The translations under genes were made by a program, and so were the position numbers. The notes beneath the pieces are model-generated. The model had not been told where the DNA came from and searched no databases. It was given only the letters and a program-made list of their open reading frames with translations. This document shows positions 58,514 through 64,000 of a stretch of 64,000 bases of DNA, in pieces. This stretch comes from Patagioenas fasciata. Taxonomy: Eukaryota; Chordata; Aves; Columbiformes; Columbidae. The stretch lies in the NCBI RefSeq assembly GCF_037038585.1, contig NC_092541.1, forward strand, positions 2,849,445 through 2,913,444, read 5' to 3'. Position 1 is the stretch's first letter. Every line of letters starts with the position of its first letter.

Positions 58514-58785
58514 TGTTGGTAGTTAGGGTCCTGCTTTCAGAAGCTCTCGCACTGTACGGGAAGATAGTGGCCCCTCCCCTGATAGGTGTAGTGTTTCATG
58601 TGTTATCTAAGCAGACGGATGTGACGTTGTAAAACTCAAGGTGTATATTGCTTTATTACCTACCAATAAACTCCGTTTGCCGTCCACCACATTGGTGTCT
58701 GCGAGCTGGTGAACTGAGCAACCCAAGGGTGGTTACCGTGCCGTTCCTGAACCAGGACACTTATGTTGCAGAGTGAACTGCAGCA
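58514..58785 (+). mobile_element. Solo LTR of an alpharetrovirus-like endogenous retrovirus
   Basis: The element is 272 bp, starts with TG (TGTTGGTAG) and ends with CA (CTGCAGCA). It is flanked by an exact 6-bp direct repeat, AAGTGG, at 58508-58513 and 58786-58791. Six-base duplications are what alpharetroviral integrase makes. Internal landmarks agree: a polyadenylation signal AATAAA at 58665-58670, then a block similar to avian leukosis/sarcoma virus R-U5, including CCACCACATTGGTGT. Upstream, GCAGACGGATGTGACG resembles the U3 of that group. No gag, pol or env sequence is attached, so the provirus was lost by LTR-LTR recombination. It may retain promoter or polyadenylation activity; that is inference. 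Confidence 0.85.
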
Positions 58786-58791
58786 AAGTGG
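58786..58791. repeat. Target-site duplication, right copy (AAGTGG)
   Basis: Matches 58508-58513 exactly. The identity of both copies is consistent with a not very old insertion, though six bases carry little age information. Confidence 0.8.
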
Positions 58792-61415
58792 GACAGGATC
58801 TTGGAGGGGGTGGGGGAAGAGAACTGTTTCAACTCAACAGTGCACTTTAAATAACCAAATGAATTCTGAAAGTAAAATGGTCCAGGGGCTCGTAAGTCAG
58901 ACACACAGTGACACCTCCCCACAGCCACCGCCTGCAACGCCCCGACACGGCTCCTCAAAAACACCCCGACTGCCCGGGAAAAAATCCACCCTGCTAACAC
59001 AGGCCGGTCCCTACCTACCGCACTGCTCGCGCAGAGACAGGAACAATATATCCTCCCAGGTAGCACGTGGAGACATAAAGCCCAACCACTTGTTCACATT
59101 ACAGTCATCAGCAAACCTCCTGGGGGGAGACGTTATGAGGCTGTGGGGAGAGCAGCGATATAAAGACCTGACAGCCAAGTTACACAAGCAGTTATTGAGC
59201 CTGGCTCAGGGTAATCATACCGGATGAAGCTCGTCCCTTTTGGAGACGCATGTCTCTCCCCAGTAGTTGAGCAGTTTAGTTACGTCCGTTATGAACGTGA
59301 CTAACGAAACCCTACACGCCGCGCTGCGCGTCACCCGCAGAGGTGGAACGCAGGGCGGCTCGGGGAGGAGGCGCCTCCGAGGAGCACGGCTGATCGTTTC
59401 CTGAACACCCGCCACAAAACCACAGGAAGCTCCCGAAGAGACAAACCTGTGCCTCATCCCCAAGAGCAAGACCCGCTCAGATCCTTTCAAATAAAAAGAT
59501 ACAGTCATCGTTACAGTAATCTCCCACCACAAATCATTGCCTTAATGGCTCAGGTCAGAACAAGGACATCTGTATCCTCTGTTCTGCTCACCCTTTCCAA
59601 ATGCCACTGAGCAATAAAACACACGTAGGAAATCAGCGGTGCTCTGAGGCTTTGCTCGAGGGCCTCACTTTCCCCTCCAGAAGTACCTGCAATTTATTTC
59701 AATAAGCAACAGGACTGAGGCCACAGCCGAACCAGAGCATCCACGAGGAACGTAACAGCCCTGATGCAAAGGCTGCTTCACCCCATTTCCTTCTTGTTTG
59801 AGATCGTTTTGTACTGAAATCTTTGTCCCAGGTTGTGTTCTTCGGCTGAGAAAGAGCCAAGGTTGAGTTCTCATCACAGCAGCAACATTTGCCTCAAGAC
59901 CCTAAAGGCCCAAGTCACCGAAGCCACCCACAGCCCTGGGGCTGGAGCAGCGTCTCCCAGCGCTCAAGCAGCTCCCCAGCACAGAGCGCTGGCTCGGGCA
60001 GCACCAACAAACCGCGTTTCCAAGTTTGACTCACACATTCACAGAGTTCCATGCTGGTTTTAATTCATTAAAAATGCATTATATGAAGATAAAGGGCTAT
60101 CACTTTGAAAGTTGCATATTCTCAGGACAGCTGAAAAAAAAAAAGCTTGAGTTGATGTCTGAATACTTCAGGTTCAGAATTCTGCTTACTTAACTCTTTC
60201 CATCCCAGATCAATTCCTGCCAATGAGCGGGATTTTTCAGAGAGACCACAGCAATCTGTTACAAACACGCCATCAGGTCCTTTCTTCTGAAATATCACAG
60301 GGCCCTGTTACACACCCCCCGTTCCTCCACTACAGGCACTCCAGCCCTATTTTCCAAAGGCTTCCATCTTCTGCATTCAGCTCATTTCAATTATTCAGGG
60401 CAACCCAGGCTGATAATTATGGAGTCCCGAGCTGCTGAGTAAAACTGATGCTTAATTAGCCAGCAGGAAAGATCGATTAAGATACAGCAGGGCATCTTGC
60501 AAAGTTCTTCAGTGGGACTGCAGGGAATAGAGTCTGGCTGTGCCCTTCCGAAGGATAAAATTCACTGCTTCTCAGGACTCAACAGCAGTTTTATTTAAAC
60601 TGGATGCTTAGATCAGTCAGCCACCCTGAGTTTTATTGTCAGGTCTTAACTTCAAGTGACACAACTCATATCTGATAACTAGAGCATTAACAGCAAGGCC
60701 TGGATCACGTTTCTAGCCAAAACTATAATGCAGCTGAGGCTCAAAGTTTTATTTAAGCCTCCAGCAACCTTTTTTCTGTTTGTGTTCCTCAGTTTTCCCC
60801 TAGCACAACAGAACCACCTTTATTTCCTTCACTCACATACCCAGACAATGCAGCTCATGTTCTTATGCAGAACTTGAACAGTCCCAAGGACATGGGAGTT
60901 TGAAATCCAGTTCAGGCCTGAGTGTTAACGCAGGGGGTTCTCTTCATTGCTTTTTACTCTATCCAACTCCAGAAGCCATTCAGGAAATAGATACTTTCAA
61001 CAGCAAGCCAGCAGCATGAATCGTTGCTCACTGTATTGATTTACCCACATGCCCAAGCATCAAGTGGTGGATTTTTTGCCATGAAATTCTCTCTAGCACA
61101 AGAGAGTAAGAAGAACAGGGCCGGATCAGAGACCTGGATGCAAAGAGCTGCACAGACACAGCCCAAGGAGTCATTTTTCTTACTTTGCAACACAAAAATT
61201 CCAAACACAAATAATGACAGCTTTGGAGACAGCCACAGAACTGGTTAAATAGGAGAACGCACAAGCCAGTGTGCAGTGCACCCTCACGTTATAACAAGCC
61301 CTCAATGTCCATTAGTTTCCAAAGCACTGGCCAGCTAGTGTAATACAGTGTGTGGTATCCCAAGTCACGACACCGTTCTGAAACGCTTTAATTAGAAAAG
61401 AACGCGAACACAAAC
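58792..61415. other. Non-coding DNA
   Basis: Single-copy sequence. Open frames of up to 154 codons (58763-59227, plus) start inside the LTR and lack domain features. No exon or RNA gene is supported. Confidence 0.4.
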
Positions 61416-61521
61416 CTGGCTCTGACTTGCTGAAAGCCAAAGAGAATCGCATCCCTCTGCTCCCTGGCTTTCACACTCAAGGCTTCATTCTGCAGTCCAT
61501 CCGCCAGATAAATTTCAGCAT
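61416..61521 (-). other. Candidate exon (unproven), minus strand, 106 nt
   Basis: On the minus strand, an acceptor (ATTCTCTCTTTCCCAG) precedes 106 bases with one open frame in phase 1. They encode a helical, charged segment including EIYLADGLQNEALSVKAREQ and ending GFQQVRA. The donor is AG/GTTTGT, which is weak. The composition looks protein-like and joins in phase to 53584-53609. Against it, the opposite strand of the same region also shows a good acceptor at 61495 followed by a donor at 61542, so at least one of the two readings is a pseudo-exon. I cannot identify the protein. Confidence 0.25.
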
Positions 61522-63909
61522 CTGGGAAAGAGAGAATTATAGGTAAAAATAAACCTGTTCTTGGCTAAGGAACCTGGCCCTGGCTGCGCACGGGAGGTCC
61601 TGGATGCACCATACCAGGCAGTGTGATCTGGAAACACAAGTCAGTCTGAAGACTTCATTTGGAGAATTAAGACATTGAACTGATTGCGGGTGGAAGAGGA
61701 TCTAAACATTGCATGTGATTGCAGAACTCCCCTCCAGTTGGTATAAGGCAAATAAGCAGCTGCAAAGAAACCACCAAACAGAAAAAAGGAAGAGGAAGGT
61801 GAAACATGGATAAGTCCATTGGTCTAAAGTGCAACTCCACTCCACCCCAAACCCTAAAAATCTGCTGCTGTGAAAGGCTTTTGGCATTAAGTAAGGACGC
61901 AGAAGAGGTTTTCCCATTTGGAGGAGGATCCAAAGCGCTTTTAAAACGCCAGCTCAAGGTACCCTCTGACATCTGAAGGAAGCCCCAACCTGTGGTTTTC
62001 ACACGGACGCGCCTGGTACAGGACAAGCGCTGAACCACCAACCCACACCCCGTGTGTCACACAGGGGCTCTGCAGAGTCACCACCAACACGCAGGAATCT
62101 GCGGAAATTTAACCTGGACTGTGAGATTAAAGGATTGTCATCTTTTTGCATCAATATTTATGTTATGTTCTTTACCAGAAACCTCGAAACTAAACCTCAT
62201 AGAAAACAAACCAGTTCCAGTCACACGTGCACTGTATAGGGGAACATGACCCTTGTACTTGAGCAGCGTTACTGCACGTTTCCCCTCACAGAGATTGGCT
62301 TCCATGCTGTGATGCTGGACACCCACGGGCCTCTCCAACCTTTAACTCACACCCCATACTGTGGCACTAATGGCAGTTTAATATCCTACGTGCAAGACTT
62401 TGAGCTCCTTCTGCTCCAGCTGTGGGTCCAGAAGCCAGCGCTGTGTAACTGCCCCAGGAACCTGCGCAGCTCCTCTGCCCGCAAGCACAGCTCAAGATCA
62501 AAATGCCACAAGAGAAATTAACACCTTTTCCTGTTAAAATCACGAGTCTTCATTTCTTTTTGTTGCCTACTCAATAACTCAAGAAAGGCTTAGAGCTTGG
62601 GAGTGACAAAAATCAATCAAAACTGCTTAAAGTGATGAGCATCTCGAAGGAGCCAAAGGGGAGTGCAGCCGAGGGCTGAGCATTGCTCCAGGCCCACACC
62701 CAGCAGCGGTTTGGGAGCTCCAGGACCACAGAGGTATCAGGTCAAAATACCTGCTCATATCAATTCACTGCTATTAATAGGAATTTAGCCCTAGCTGGCC
62801 TGCCTGGGCTACCACAAAGGCTTTGCCAGAGCAGCTGAGCAAAGCTTTTGAAATCCCAGGCCAATCCTGTAATCCTAAACTAAATTTCATTTTCGGTACA
62901 CCTCTCGCAGTTTTAAACTGGTTTTGTAGCTTAGATGTACGATTATGGTGATTCTGTGGCTTACACCACTCACAAATTTCATAGGAAGCATCCAAGTACC
63001 TATATCTGAGCACAAAGGATATCTCTTACTGCCTAAGAACAGATGAGGCTAAGGGGACAATTTATTATATACAAACCAGCATAAAACCAGCACAGTAGAA
63101 AAGGGTCAGCAAGAGAAACGCCATTGGGGTTGCGTTTCCCCACTGAAAGAACAAGCAAGAGAAACAAAACTGCTCCCAGAACTTGTGCAAATATCAGTTG
63201 CATCCTTCTGGCGTTTTTAAGCATAGATTAGCTCCATGAGTATGCGATTAGCTCTAATATGGTATTTACTTACTGGGATGTCAGCACAGATCAGCTGCTG
63301 GATAAGTTATGGCAGAACGAGGGTCAGTTCTGCAGAGCAGGCAGAGCTGCTCGCAGAGCCAGCCCTGATGTTTATAGCACCAGGAAATGAAAAAGAAAGC
63401 CTAACCATAAACTCTCCGAGTGGATCAGGAAGAGCAATATGTAAGCAGCTCTAGAGTAAATCACCCTAATGTTAGTTTTACTGCTTGTCGGTAACATTAT
63501 ATTCTTGATGTTTATAGATTGCTCTCTGTGATCCACTCTGAAAGTTTACAGGACTCTCCTTTTCATTTCCTGCAGCTAAAAAGGTAAGAGCAGGGAAAAA
63601 AAAGAGTTGAGATTTCATCAAGTGTTTCAGGGGAGTTTGTAGAGGCAATTGCAGTTATCCACTTTAATCCTGCAGGAGATGCACAGCATCATGAGAATTA
63701 TGTCACAGCCACTGAAGCCCGGGTAGTAAATAACCTTTTAATGGCAGCACTAAATTCCAGGAGTTAATCAGCACTCAACAAGCAGAGCTGAAAGGTATTA
63801 AGGTGCCATGTGTATTCTCTCCGCGCACACACACATTCACTTTTTTCCTCTCTTCTCTGACATCGGAAGCTCCAGCAGGAATCCCACACTGCACAGAGGA
63901 ACCGGCCCC
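61522..63909. other. Non-coding DNA to near the window end
   Basis: No recognised gene or strong repeat. Minus-strand splice-like units at 62400-62500 and 63060-63150 were examined and not accepted. Confidence 0.4.
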
Positions 63910-63995
63910 ATAGAATCACAGCGTTAGAGCCACGCAGGATAGAGCTGAGCCAACCAGCCTGCTCCAGCCCTCCCGCAGTCCATCACCCAGCCGCC
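63910..63995 (-). mobile_element. Possible CR1 3' end, truncated by the window edge
   Basis: CATAGAATCACAGCGTTAGA resembles the reverse complement of the CR1 3' end (catagaatcacagaatggtt...), and CAACCAGCCTGCTCCAGCCC could follow from it. The middle part is diverged. The element may continue beyond 64000. Confidence 0.35.
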
Positions 63996-64000
63996 TGCAA

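Noticed and set aside
61495..61541. Plus-strand exon-like unit (acceptor CTTCATTCTGCAG, donor ATAG/GTAAAA)
   Set aside because: Overlaps the minus-strand candidate at 61416-61521. Only 47 nt with no phase partner found; kept as a warning against that candidate.
62400..63150. Further minus-strand splice-like units upstream of 61521
   Set aside because: Weak donors (GTAGGA, GTTTGT) and unconvincing peptides; no consistent exon chain.
1..64000. tRNA, rRNA, well-known microRNA seeds, telomeric TTAGGG arrays
   Set aside because: Looked for by eye on both strands and not found; absence by eye is not proof.

Overview
This looks like a piece of a bird nuclear genome, with no gene that can be named. 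Four things point to a bird. CR1 retrotransposon relics are the only LINEs I can recognise (8.2, 34.0-34.7 and 56.2 kb, possibly 63.9 kb). A 272-bp solo LTR at 58.5-58.8 kb resembles the avian leukosis/sarcoma (alpharetrovirus) LTR. There are no L1 or Alu-type mammalian repeats, and interspersed repeats are sparse. GC-rich, minisatellite-rich DNA of this kind fits an avian microchromosome or a subtelomeric or distal arm region. The last point is inference.

Layout. 0-2.2 kb is single-copy DNA with a CpG-rich stretch (about 0.77-1.72 kb). Eight unrelated tandem arrays then punctuate the window: 2.73-3.73 kb (20-bp unit), 7.14-7.80 kb (18-bp), 11.78-12.67 kb (44/45-bp), 18.50-18.69 kb (10-bp), 25.97-26.31 kb (18-19-bp), 26.63-26.85 kb (9-bp), 29.89-30.75 kb (31-bp) and 40.32-40.58 kb (22-31-bp). 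Between them lies non-repetitive DNA that alternates GC-rich patches with AT-rich blocks full of TAAT/ATTA motifs (for example 16.8-17.6, 22.3-22.5, 23.8-24.0, 27.2-27.5, 28.7-28.9 and 57.2-57.4 kb). This texture is common in introns or intergenic DNA around developmental regulators. Conservation cannot be tested from the sequence alone.

Coding content. None of the long open frames resembles a protein family I recognise. The longest ones lie inside tandem arrays and are products of the repeat unit. Three candidate minus-strand exons (61416-61521, 53584-53609, 43104-43220) have plausible splice sites and matching phases and give one open frame of 83 codons. They are offered as a low-confidence lead, because equally good pseudo-exons occur nearby. 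No rRNA, tRNA, CRISPR, operon or known microRNA was seen.

The most robust observations are the minisatellite cluster, the alpharetrovirus-like solo LTR with an exact 6-bp target duplication, the 750-bp CR1 reverse-transcriptase relic, and a roughly 20-copy array in which every unit carries a RUNX-like TGTGGTTA core. I found no convincing new multi-gene system.
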